From positions 1 through 59,753 of the forward strand of contig JAFWKK010000023.1 in assembly GCA_017514235.1 (NCBI GenBank): a DNA stretch of 59,753 bases, read 5' to 3'. A program made the translations under genes and the position numbers. A model generated the notes under the pieces. The model was not told where the DNA came from, searched no databases, and saw only the letters and a list, made by a program, of their open reading frames with translations. Below are positions 17,513-25,351 of this stretch, piece by piece. Position 1 is the stretch's first letter, and every line of letters starts with the position of its first letter. This DNA is from Kiritimatiellia bacterium. Lineage in GTDB: Bacteria > Verrucomicrobiota > Kiritimatiellia > RFP12 > UBA1067.

Positions 17513-18390
17513 AAGCCTGTCTTGACTGTCTGCCGTGCCTTGCACGGAACGCAATTGACCTGTCACGGAAATCCGCCCTTGGCGATGCCGCGCTTGAAGC
17601 GGAAATCGCCCGCTCCGGGCTGGAGATCCTGGGGAACGCCGCAACGGACGGCTATCCGCTGCCGCCGCCATGCTATGCACGGAAGCTCATGGACAACGCA
17701 CTGGCTAAAAGCGGCGGCAGGGTGCAAGATCCGTGGACAAGGGAGAAGGCGATCTCCACGGAGCTGGCGTTGAAACTGATGGAGCGCCTGGACGAAATTC
17801 CTGGCTGGGACCCCGAGAGCTTCGAGAGTCGCCTGCGTCTGGCGGTCGCAGGGAACATACTCGACTTCTCGATCTACGCCGATCTCGACATCATGGCGGC
17901 AATGGAAACGATGGCGACAGCGTTCACGAAGCCGATTGACAGTGCGGCGGTGGCGGAGCTGAAGCGGCGCATGGACAATGCGAAGTCGATTCTCTGGATC
18001 TTCGACAACTGCGGCGAGGCGGTGTTCGACCGGCTCCTGATGGAGCCATACCGCAAGAAGCTGACGCTTGCCGTGCGCGGCAGGCCGGCGTTCAACGACG
18101 TCACGCGCGACGAGCTGGAGGCGTCGGGCTTCCCGCCGGACTTCGCGAAGGGCGGCGTAGTGTCCAACGACGACGGCGTTCCAGGGATGGTGGACGCCAC
18201 CTGCGGCGAGAAGTTCCGCACTGCGTTCTCATCCGCAGACCTGGTAGTCGCCAAGGGCCAGGCCAACTTCGAGACGATGAACGAGCGGACGGACAGGCCG
18301 ATCGCGTTCCTCTTCCTGGCAAAGTGCCCCGTCGTCTGCCGTGCCATCGGCGCGGAACCCAAGACGATCCAAGTCGTTCTGCACCCGTAG
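17509..18390 (+). CDS. DUF89 / ARMT1-like metal-dependent sugar-phosphate phosphatase
   Basis: 293 residues. The N-terminus MKACLDCLPC gives the cysteine pattern typical of the prokaryotic DUF89 subgroup. Further motifs are GNILDF, the catalytic FDNCGEAVFD (metal-binding Asp/Asn), RGRPAFNDVT, and KGQANFE near the C-terminus. The family is described as damage-control phosphatases that remove harmful sugar phosphates such as fructose 1-phosphate. Its 4-bp overlap with an organophosphate antiporter and its place after a ketose epimerase fit clearing of unwanted ketose phosphates; this role is inference. It ends 46 nt from the convergent GH78 gene. Confidence 0.85.
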   Translation: MKACLDCLPCLARNAIDLSRKSALGDAALEAEIARSGLEILGNAATDGYPLPPPCYARKLMDNALAKSGGRVQDPWTREKAISTELALKLMERLDEIPGWDPESFESRLRLAVAGNILDFSIYADLDIMAAMETMATAFTKPIDSAAVAELKRRMDNAKSILWIFDNCGEAVFDRLLMEPYRKKLTLAVRGRPAFNDVTRDELEASGFPPDFAKGGVVSNDDGVPGMVDATCGEKFRTAFSSADLVVAKGQANFETMNERTDRPIAFLFLAKCPVVCRAIGAEPKTIQVVLHP

Positions 18391-18436
18391 TCAAACGTCA
18401 ACTGTCAAGGTGCGCATGCCGCTGGCGGCAACCGGG

Positions 18437-20560
18437 TCATTTTGCCGGCGGAATCCTGACGGCCTTGCCGTTCCAGCGCAAGGTACCGGTGCAGTTCGCA
18501 GGACCGGCAGCGGTAGCGACGCCGCCCTTCACCGAAACGGTTATCGGGCCGTGAGGCGTCGGCACGACGCCTTCCGCCCAATCCAGCCCGCCAAGGTCGG
18601 GAGCGACCACGTACTCGGCATAGCCGGGCTTCGTTGGCTCCACGCCAAGCACATACCGTCCGAAGAGATAGATCGGGCTCGCGCCCCACGCATGGCAGAG
18701 CGACTTGCCGAACGGACGCCCGTACATCGCGTACTTCGCGGCGCCCTTCTCGTCCGGGTTGTACAGTTCCCAGAAGCTCGTCGCCCCTTCGTCCAGCATT
18801 CCGCCCCAGTAGGCGCGGACCTCGTCCAGCACGCGCTTCCGCAGACCTAGGCGGCAGAGCGCCTCCAACTCATAGAAGCGCATGTATGGCGTCTGAATCT
18901 TCATCACGGCATCGTTGAAGATCACGTTCTTCAGCACTGACTCGCGCTGGGCGTCGTTGAAGTAGCCGCTTGCGAGACCGAACATGTTCGGGTAGCGAGT
19001 GAGCTGCGCGTCGAGCGTGCCGTCGTCCTTCAGCAGATGCATGAGCGCGCCCTTCTCCTCGCTCCAGAAAAGCGGCACGATTTCCGCGCGGAGCTTAGCC
19101 GCGCGTGCGCGGTACCCCGCATCGCCGCGGCCGATCGTCTCGGACACGTACGCCAGCGCCTCCAGCGCTTCCACGAGCAGCATCTGCTCGAAGCTCGTCA
19201 CGCCGCCGGTGTTGTGCAGCGTCTCGGGCGCCCAGTCGATGAACATCCAGTCGCCCGGCCGGTCGTGAGGACGCCCATTGGCATCGAGCCGCCCGATCGC
19301 GAAGTCCATCAGCGAGACCATGCGGTCGTAAACCTGCTCCAGGAAGACGCGGTCACCAGTGTAGAGATAGTATTCGCGAACAGACAAGAACCAGTAGAAC
19401 GTGTAGTCCATTATCTGGTTGACATGCATCACTACCGGATCGCCGCCGCGCTGGTAGAAGAGAGTGTCCCTTGCCAGCCCGCTCTCGCCGAAGAGGTAGT
19501 AGCCCATGAGATAGCTCTGCCGCGCGTCGCCGCTCCACGTCCACCTGTCGCGCTTTGCGCCCTCGATGTAGATCTCGCGCGTCGTCAGCTCCAGCGTCCG
19601 CGCCGACACCTCCCAGATGCGGTTCAGCCGCTCCTCCGAGCAGCGGAACGCACCGACGCGCGAGAGCGGGCAAAGCTCCTCGTCCATCGCCACGCCTGCA
19701 ACCGACACGCCGGCTTCGGGAATCACGTGCACGTACCGCCAGCCGCGCGACACCTTGAGCCGCTGCTCTTCGCCAGGTTCGGCATCGACGTATTCCCACT
19801 GGTCGGAGCCGTTGAAGTCTTCGCACATGGCCTCGGGCTCGCTTTCGCCATATACGATGCGGATGCGTCCCTTGCCCTTCACGCCCCTGAGCCTCAGGAA
19901 GCCGAACGTCTCGCGTCCGAAGTCGGCGAAGACGTGGTCGCCGCGAATCCGTTTCTGCGCCACCGGCTCCGCAGGGCGTGTCGCGAGAGTGAATTGCGAA
20001 GGACGTATTTCGCCGCCGCTGCAGACAGTTGGTGGGGCGAGGCGCCCCGCCGAGCCGCATTCCGCAGGCGGCGAAATGACGCCCTTCTGCCACGCCGCCG
20101 CCATACGCCAGTCCGCCTTCCAGGAGGGACCCGTCTTCACCGTCGGCCCGTCCATGTAGATGGCCGGCGGCTTGCCCTGCGAATAGACGCGCGCGACGAC
20201 GGTGTACTTCCCTGCGGGAAACGTAAACCTGTTCGACACCACGCCCGGCATTGGCGACGCAAGGCCTAAGCCCATGATCCGGCACACGCCCTCCGAGGCA
20301 AGCTCCACCGTCTCCGGCGCCTTGAGGTCTACGTCCTTGCGGAAGTCGACAAGCGGATGCGGCGCATACGTCGGCCAGAAGACGGGATAGCCTCCGCCGT
20401 GCTCGATGCGCCGCGCCTGGAGGTCGTTCCCGCGCCAGAGCGCATAGTCTCCGGGATATGATATCCACACGGCGCCGGCCTGCACCGTCGCAGTAAATCC
20501 AATCAGCGCCGCAAGCAAAATGCCGCAGTTATTAAGACTTCTATCTGAAACCATACTCAT
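18437..20560 (-). CDS. GH78-like alpha-L-rhamnosidase, secreted
   Basis: 707 residues from the ATG at 20560, giving MSMVSDRSLNNCGILLAALIGF, a signal peptide; the frame is open to 20614 but with poor start context. An N-terminal beta domain is followed by DFGRETFGFLRLRG, the GH78 accessory domain, then an (alpha/alpha)6 barrel with the catalytic region EGAKRDRWTWSGDARQS and GDWMFIDWAP. The C-terminal jelly roll contains GPITVSVK. GH78 enzymes invert alpha-L-rhamnosides using acidic residues in the EGAKRDR..GD segment, which is intact. A 27-bp repeat lies in the coding region (20031-20057), encoding GSAGRLAPP. It stands alone, convergent with the DUF89 gene, with its own promoter at 20636-20664. 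Confidence 0.85.
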   Translation of the reverse strand: MSMVSDRSLNNCGILLAALIGFTATVQAGAVWISYPGDYALWRGNDLQARRIEHGGGYPVFWPTYAPHPLVDFRKDVDLKAPETVELASEGVCRIMGLGLASPMPGVVSNRFTFPAGKYTVVARVYSQGKPPAIYMDGPTVKTGPSWKADWRMAAAWQKGVISPPAECGSAGRLAPPTVCSGGEIRPSQFTLATRPAEPVAQKRIRGDHVFADFGRETFGFLRLRGVKGKGRIRIVYGESEPEAMCEDFNGSDQWEYVDAEPGEEQRLKVSRGWRYVHVIPEAGVSVAGVAMDEELCPLSRVGAFRCSEERLNRIWEVSARTLELTTREIYIEGAKRDRWTWSGDARQSYLMGYYLFGESGLARDTLFYQRGGDPVVMHVNQIMDYTFYWFLSVREYYLYTGDRVFLEQVYDRMVSLMDFAIGRLDANGRPHDRPGDWMFIDWAPETLHNTGGVTSFEQMLLVEALEALAYVSETIGRGDAGYRARAAKLRAEIVPLFWSEEKGALMHLLKDDGTLDAQLTRYPNMFGLASGYFNDAQRESVLKNVIFNDAVMKIQTPYMRFYELEALCRLGLRKRVLDEVRAYWGGMLDEGATSFWELYNPDEKGAAKYAMYGRPFGKSLCHAWGASPIYLFGRYVLGVEPTKPGYAEYVVAPDLGGLDWAEGVVPTPHGPITVSVKGGVATAAGPANCTGTLRWNGKAVRIPPAK
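20031..20057 (-). repeat. 27-bp coding-embedded repeat, copy A
   Basis: A GC-rich unit beginning GGTGGGGCGAGG and ending CCCGCCGAGCCG (plus strand), inside the GH78 gene. It is near-identical to copies at 47741-47767 and 53174-53200. The flank GCAGAC-NGNT-GG is also shared with copy B. Read here as GSAGRLAPP on the minus strand. Confidence 0.8.
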
Positions 20561-20635
20561 AGCCCTTGGCAAGCAAACCGTCCTCTTGAACGTTACTTCC
20601 ATGCAAATCTTCACTTCAGGTAAGATTTGTGCTGC

Positions 20636-20664
20636 ATTGTCTCATATTCAGCCGTTAATGTCAA
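20636..20664 (-). promoter_or_regulatory. Promoter for GH78 gene
   Basis: On the minus strand TTGACA (20664-20659), 17-nt spacer, GACAAT (20641-20636), about 75 nt before the chosen start at 20560. The -10 is imperfect (4 of 6). The rest of the 359-nt interval 20561-20919 holds the gene remnant below. Confidence 0.4.
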
Positions 20665-20672
20665 CAGCACCG

Positions 20673-20798
20673 TCACCCATATTTCTCCGTGTGGAGAATT
20701 ATCGCTCGCCATTGTGAAGTTGTTACTGTGTCTAGCCGAAACGGCGCGGTATCTCCCGCAAGTCCAGCCGCAGAGGCAAGTGTCGCCCGTAGAAGCAT
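20673..20798 (-). pseudogene. Remnant resembling the N-terminus of the DGR-linked LRR protein
   Basis: A 41-codon frame whose residues 15-24 (AGDTAPFRLDT region) match the mature N-terminus AGDSAPIRLDT of the LRR protein encoded at 22698-23849. The DNA match is strongest at 20728-20756 against 23758-23786, where 28 of about 30 bases agree. Preceding residues MLLRATLASAAGLAG resemble a decayed signal peptide. The frame stops soon after the match. It reads best as the fragment left by a duplication or deletion at the distal end of the DGR operon. Confidence 0.5.
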
Positions 20799-20919
20799 CA
20801 CGAATTTCTTTATTGCGATTTTATAGGGTAGAAATCCACGCATCGGTATTCAGCCAATGCGCCCCTTCAGCAGACCATACGAATATGACCCGCCGTTATC
20901 AACAATATTCTTTGCCCCA

Positions 20920-22674
20920 TCACATCGAAAAGTTAAGCTCCACGCGCATGAAATAGGCGCTGCCTGCGCTGGTCGGCGGACGGACGGTGATCCGCGCATT
21001 GCCACCCTCCGTCGCGTCAAGCGAAACTGTTTCAATGCCGTCGGGCGAGAACGTGCCGGGCGCGAGCGTCGCCGAGCCTTCAATAACGAGCACCTTCTCC
21101 AGGTTCGCCCTAAGCGTTTCCGCCGAGACGGAACCGCTACCGATGTTCACGCCCTTCACGCTCACCTCGAATTCGAACTTTCCGGCCTCGTTTGCTGGCA
21201 CGAACGACGCGATCCTGATGTCGTCCGAAACGAGATCCCCGCCGATCAGCGCATCCGCTCCGAGCGCGAACGACCGCCATGTGCTGCCAGAGTCCTTAAC
21301 AGCCTGCGCCGAGACCGTTCCGTTGGTTATCGACAGTGCCCATGTGCGATATGCGACATATTGTACGGCATTCGTAACGTTCGCCAGCAGACTCGCGTCC
21401 CCCGACCCAGCCAGTGCCGCAGCAACGGCCTCCGCGTCTGCATCCGTAGCCAGTTCCGGAATCGGATCGACAACAGCCGGCGTCCACGATATCGCGTCCA
21501 CCCATGCGCAGTCCTCGCCGTCGCCGTCGCCATCCCCATCCTTTACATAGAGCCATGAAAGCGTATGCGTTCCCGCCCCTGTCACCTCGAAAGAGTTCGT
21601 TGCCCAGTCTTCGTTGCCCATTAGATCGCCCTGCTGGACGCCGTCGATGCAGAACGCCAATCCATCAAAGACTATCCTTTTCAGAACCTCTCCAGACACC
21701 TTGCAGGAAAATGTCACCGTGCCAGGTCCGAAAACGACCGTCTCCAGCCGACTTGTCTGACTATGAGTGATTGCACCGCTCCGCAGGGCGTAGCCGTCTT
21801 CCGAAACACCAATCACGCGCGTCCATGCCGCATCGTCATCCGTAGTCGTGAACGTCTGCTCCGGCCAGTTCAAGTACTCCCCGAACGTCTGAGGCGCCTC
21901 CTCCTGCCATTGTGCCACCAGGCGCAACGCACCGTCAAGCGGATAGGACGAACCTGCCGCGTAAAGCGTAACGCCGTCGCTCCAGCCGAGGAACGCATGC
22001 ATCGGCCAGGTCAGCGTTCCCTGGCCTGGCAGGACGACGCATTCATCTGCGTAGGCAGTCACCGGCGCCGGCGGCGTCCCGTCTGTCGCGTCGCCAGCCG
22101 CAAACGTCAGCGTCACGGGATGCGCAACCGCTACATTCGCCAACCACGTGCTGTCTTCACCAGACGAACCGTCCTCGTCGCGCTGGAACACCCACCGCAA
22201 GACATGCTCGCCGTCGCTCGTCACATAGAAGGTCTGATTCGTCCAGTCCGTCTCGCCGCAGATGAAGCCCCGCCTCTCCCCGTCAACCGCGAACGAAAGA
22301 TAATCGAACGGACGGCCCTTAACGAGCGCCTCGCACGAGCACTTCCAGTCGAACGATACGCGGCATGCGTTCGTAACGACAGTCTCGACCCATGCCATGG
22401 AATCGTCGTCCGCAGAGAACTTCACAGACCTCCCGCCCGCCGCCGTCGCGTCGTCGCGCCCCGCAACCGCCGCCGTGCCGCTCGTGCCGGCCATCCACGG
22501 GAGGGATGCGGTTGTCGCGTCCGCCCCTAAAGCCTCGCCAATAGCATATGCGGACGATGCCGCACGGGCCGACCGACTCCAGACTGCTATCCGCAGGCCA
22601 AGATCCATCGCCGATGCGGAAACTGCGGTCCAGCATGCGGCAAGCAGCAAAACAACATGTCCGAGACGACTCAT
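20920..22674 (-). CDS. Secreted modular beta-domain protein, last gene of DGR operon
   Basis: 584 residues from the ATG at 22674 (GGAG 8 nt upstream); a GTG at 22683 adds three residues. Signal peptide MSRLGHVVLLLAACWTAVSASA. Two copies of a jelly-roll-like module are seen (VSFDWKCSCEALVKGRPFDYLSFAVDG near 105-130, and VTFSCKVSGEVLKRIVFDGLAFCIDG near 315-340); each is followed by W-rich strands (HVLRWVFQRDEDG, HTLSWLYVKDGDG). The tail ARITVRPPTSAGSAYFMRV is unlike the other secreted proteins. It starts 23 nt after the LRR gene, so it is probably co-transcribed with the DGR. I do not recognise a function; a surface or extracellular partner of the variable protein is one possibility. Confidence 0.65.
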   Translation of the reverse strand: MSRLGHVVLLLAACWTAVSASAMDLGLRIAVWSRSARAASSAYAIGEALGADATTASLPWMAGTSGTAAVAGRDDATAAGGRSVKFSADDDSMAWVETVVTNACRVSFDWKCSCEALVKGRPFDYLSFAVDGERRGFICGETDWTNQTFYVTSDGEHVLRWVFQRDEDGSSGEDSTWLANVAVAHPVTLTFAAGDATDGTPPAPVTAYADECVVLPGQGTLTWPMHAFLGWSDGVTLYAAGSSYPLDGALRLVAQWQEEAPQTFGEYLNWPEQTFTTTDDDAAWTRVIGVSEDGYALRSGAITHSQTSRLETVVFGPGTVTFSCKVSGEVLKRIVFDGLAFCIDGVQQGDLMGNEDWATNSFEVTGAGTHTLSWLYVKDGDGDGDGEDCAWVDAISWTPAVVDPIPELATDADAEAVAAALAGSGDASLLANVTNAVQYVAYRTWALSITNGTVSAQAVKDSGSTWRSFALGADALIGGDLVSDDIRIASFVPANEAGKFEFEVSVKGVNIGSGSVSAETLRANLEKVLVIEGSATLAPGTFSPDGIETVSLDATEGGNARITVRPPTSAGSAYFMRVELNFSM

Positions 22675-22697
22675 CTCCGGCACTCCATATATGCCCG

Positions 22698-23849
22698 TTA
22701 CTGAATGGCTTCAAGGTCCTCGCGCGAGACAAGGAACACCGTGTCTGCAACCCGCGTGATGGTCAGTATGCACTGCGTCTGAGCGGGGATCATAAGAGGT
22801 GCCGTCCCCTTGAACGCCATGTAGGTGTTGCCAGCAGGCAGGCTCAGCGTAACGGCGTTCGCCGCCGTGTTGCTGATGTACAGCACGGAGTCGTAGACCT
22901 TCCCGTCAGTCAACACGAACGAATCTATGTCACAGTCGCTGTCGACTGTCACGGACGCAATTGCCCTGTCCGCCACTCGATTGGTAATGTCATAGCGCGA
23001 CTCCACCTGCTGCACGATGGTCGTGGAGACCTGCGGCGAGCCACCGCCTGGCGTTCCGCCGCCGAAGATCACACGGTATAGCTGGCGCGTATAGGCAGGG
23101 CATCGCTCGAAGCAGTCAAGTCCAAACCTCGTCACGCTGTCCGGGATCGCCAGCGCCTCAAGCGATGAACAGTTGAAGAACGCCTCGTCTCCGATGCTCG
23201 TCACGGTATCAGGAATCGCCACACTCGTCAGCCCCGCGCATTCCTTGAATAGGGCATTTCCGATTCTCGTAACACCGTCTGCAACAACCACATTCGTTAT
23301 GGCTTGATACGCTGACGGGAAAACATCCGACAATGTTCTTTCGGTGCACACATATTGCGGTATAGTCACGCTCGTGATCGCGGCGCATCCTGAAAATACC
23401 GATGCTCCGATGCCCACAACGGGGAGTCCGTCAATCTCAGAGGGAATCGTGACATCGCCAGATGTCTTTGCAGCCAAAGTGATGATCGCGCCGCCATCAC
23501 TTGCCTCGTATTCCCAATCCTTGAAGAAGGTTGCCCTGTATACCTCTTCCTGCGCGACGTCGCCGACATATGTGGTATACGTGAGTTCATGCCGACAGCG
23601 GCTCGCGAGCAAGTACACCATCTCGCCCGCACCTGTTGTGCGCTTCACCTCAACGCCATTGTCGACGATCATGACGGTCGCATTGGCATCTCCGCCGATC
23701 CAAGATGCATCCCATGTAAGCGTGAGCGTGTCATTATCAACAAATGAAGGTCTGTCAGTGTCTAGCCGAATCGGCGCGGAATCCCCTGCGTATCCGATCG
23801 TCGCGGCAATAGCCACCGTCATCGTAACAGCCATTTTTGTCATTCTCAT
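22698..23849 (-). CDS. Secreted BspA-type leucine-rich repeat (LRR_5) protein
   Basis: 383 residues from ATG 23849, which overlaps the reverse transcriptase stop by 4 bp (ATGA), with AGGAGAGGT just upstream. Signal peptide MRMTKMAVTMTVAIAATIGYA, an N-terminal beta domain (RPSFVDNDTLTLTWDASW), then about four BspA-like repeats (GDVTIPSEIDGLPVVGIGASVFSGC, LTSVAIPDTVTSIGDEAFFNC, LEALAIPDSVTRFGLDCFERC) and a C-terminal beta domain. Such proteins are usually surface-exposed binding or adhesion proteins. Translational coupling to a DGR reverse transcriptase is unusual and suggests it is made with the retroelement. It carries no copy of the variable repeat. Confidence 0.8.
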   Translation of the reverse strand: MRMTKMAVTMTVAIAATIGYAGDSAPIRLDTDRPSFVDNDTLTLTWDASWIGGDANATVMIVDNGVEVKRTTGAGEMVYLLASRCRHELTYTTYVGDVAQEEVYRATFFKDWEYEASDGGAIITLAAKTSGDVTIPSEIDGLPVVGIGASVFSGCAAITSVTIPQYVCTERTLSDVFPSAYQAITNVVVADGVTRIGNALFKECAGLTSVAIPDTVTSIGDEAFFNCSSLEALAIPDSVTRFGLDCFERCPAYTRQLYRVIFGGGTPGGGSPQVSTTIVQQVESRYDITNRVADRAIASVTVDSDCDIDSFVLTDGKVYDSVLYISNTAANAVTLSLPAGNTYMAFKGTAPLMIPAQTQCILTITRVADTVFLVSREDLEAIQ

Positions 23850-25351
23850 CTTGTACCTCTCCTTTTCGTTTGAAATCTTTGAAGGCGCAACACATCGGGA
23901 TGAAATTTCAGACAATCGTCCTCAACCTCCCCGAACTCGCGCAGCCGCCCCTCCCAGACCAGCAGCTTACGCACATGCCAGCAGTCGTAGTGCGAGAGAA
24001 CGCCCAGCATGCTGTTTGCCCTCGCCTGTATCCGACGTGACCGCTCATGCCAGTCAAGCGACTTCATGCGCCCGCGTATCCTGCGCAACGACCGGGTCGA
24101 CGGATATGTGCGGTACGGCTTGACGTACGCTCCAAGAAACTCTACGCCCTTGTATGCATCGACAACACGCACCTTGTCCTCGTTCAGTTCAAGCTCAAGC
24201 CTATCACGCAGAAACCTCCTCGCGCACGACACGATTCCATAGAGTTCTTCCTTCGACGACGCCACCACAAACGCATCATCGACGTAACGCCCATAGTGGC
24301 GGCACTTCAGCTCGCGCTTCATGAAATCGTCCAGTACCCCGAGGTAGATGTTGCTGAAGAGTTGCGAAGAAAGATTGCCAATCGGAAGTCCACAGCCAGG
24401 CCGGGAATGGAAAAGCGACTTGTCCTTCGGCAATTTTTTCCATTCATTCCTATCGCCCAACACCCTGCAGTTCTCCACCGGGTTCAGCATGCAGATCGAT
24501 TCAAGAAGGTAATCTATAAGCTTCCAATCGAAATTTGCGATTTGTGATTTGCGAACTTTTGTGCCAATTGTCATTTGTGAACATCTAACCTTCCCTAGCA
24601 GTTTCCGGCAATGAGCCAACAGCCTCGCACGGTTGATGCTCATGAAGTATCCCTTAATGTCGAGCTTCAGAACATAACAGGGTTTAGTCCAATTCTGCGA
24701 ACAGGAGAAGACATGATGCTTAAGCCTTTCGACACCGTAATGTGTCCCGCGTCCCGCGATGCAACTGTAGCAGTCGGCGATGAACGTACGCTCGAAAAGC
24801 TTGTGCGTGTAGTTGTAGAAGAGATGATGCACCACCCTGTCGCGGAACTCCGCCGCAAACACCTCGCGCATCTTCGGATCGTGTATGATGAAACAGCTAG
24901 ACGGACGCGCCACGTAGCTCCGTTCCAAAAGCTCGTCCCTGAGACTCACCAGTTCCTGTTCCTGGTTCATCTCAAAATGTGTTTGGTAGAATTTGCTCCG
25001 CTTGTGCCACCTCGCATCCCGGTACGCCACGATCAAATCCTCCAAAAGGCCACGGTGCGGAACGCCGCCTTGCGGATCGGTGGTGAACACTTGGACAGGG
25101 CGAACAGGCTGCCCGTTGTTGCGGTTGTTGTTGTTCGTGTTGTGGTCGCTCGAATTGAAGTTGAGGTTCCACGCGTTGTTGTTGTCCGAGTTCGGGACGG
25201 ACGACCAGTAGTTGCCGTTCGAACCGGCATTGTTGAGCGAAGTCCCGTTGCCGTTGCCGGCGGCAGGGGCTCTTTCAGGCCGACCTTCTTCACTGGCGGA
25301 CGGATGTGGCATTACGGAACGTCCGTGCGCTTTCATGTCATTTACCGTCAC
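23846..25351 (-). CDS. DGR reverse transcriptase, with the template repeat translated in frame at its N-terminus
   Basis: 501 codons from a GTG at 25351 that overlaps the avd stop (GTGA). Conserved RT sequence begins near residue 105 (LLEDLIVAYRDARWHKRSK); before it lie about 28 codons, the TR-encoded Asn-rich segment and a short linker. RT motifs are REVFAAEFRDRVVHHLFYNY, RGTHYGVERL, LKLDIKGYFMSI (palm Asp), GLPIGNLSSQLFSN with the DGR-specific IGxxxSQ at 324-330, YVDD at 356-359 and ELELNEDKVRV. No maturase or HNH domain, so not a group II intron protein. If translation instead starts after the TR, only GTG or TTG codons near 25040-25100 are available. It copies TR RNA with adenine-specific errors and delivers the cDNA to the VR. 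Confidence 0.93.
   Translation of the reverse strand: MTVNDMKAHGRSVMPHPSASEEGRPERAPAAGNGNGTSLNNAGSNGNYWSSVPNSDNNNAWNLNFNSSDHNTNNNNRNNGQPVRPVQVFTTDPQGGVPHRGLLEDLIVAYRDARWHKRSKFYQTHFEMNQEQELVSLRDELLERSYVARPSSCFIIHDPKMREVFAAEFRDRVVHHLFYNYTHKLFERTFIADCYSCIAGRGTHYGVERLKHHVFSCSQNWTKPCYVLKLDIKGYFMSINRARLLAHCRKLLGKVRCSQMTIGTKVRKSQIANFDWKLIDYLLESICMLNPVENCRVLGDRNEWKKLPKDKSLFHSRPGCGLPIGNLSSQLFSNIYLGVLDDFMKRELKCRHYGRYVDDAFVVASSKEELYGIVSCARRFLRDRLELELNEDKVRVVDAYKGVEFLGAYVKPYRTYPSTRSLRRIRGRMKSLDWHERSRRIQARANSMLGVLSHYDCWHVRKLLVWEGRLREFGEVEDDCLKFHPDVLRLQRFQTKRRGTR
25082..25268 (-). repeat. DGR template repeat (TR)
   Basis: 187 nt that align with the VR at 26440-26635. On the sense (minus) strand the TR has 20 Asn codons (18 AAC, 2 AAT), giving maximal adenine targets. 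Boundaries are the shared CCCTGCCGCCGGC at the 5' side and the shared block GGGCAGCCTGTTCGCCCTGT plus CCAAG at the 3' side, the likely IMH region. At the 3' edge TR has GTG where VR has GGG (plus positions 25089 and 26447), a possible IMH/IMH* distinction. Differences are almost confined to adenines; exceptions are two G changes and two AAC tracts that are shorter than in the VR. Confidence 0.93.

Noticed and set aside
20920-23849. A second variable repeat in the LRR or the neighbouring secreted protein
   Set aside because: Neither protein contains the GQPVRPVQ anchor or a segment alignable with the TR; only the 26434-27429 gene does.
23846-25351. RT as a group II intron or abortive-infection reverse transcriptase
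   Set aside because: There is no maturase X or HNH domain and no intron RNA boundary. The IGNLSSQ motif, adjacent Avd and a TR/VR pair identify a DGR.
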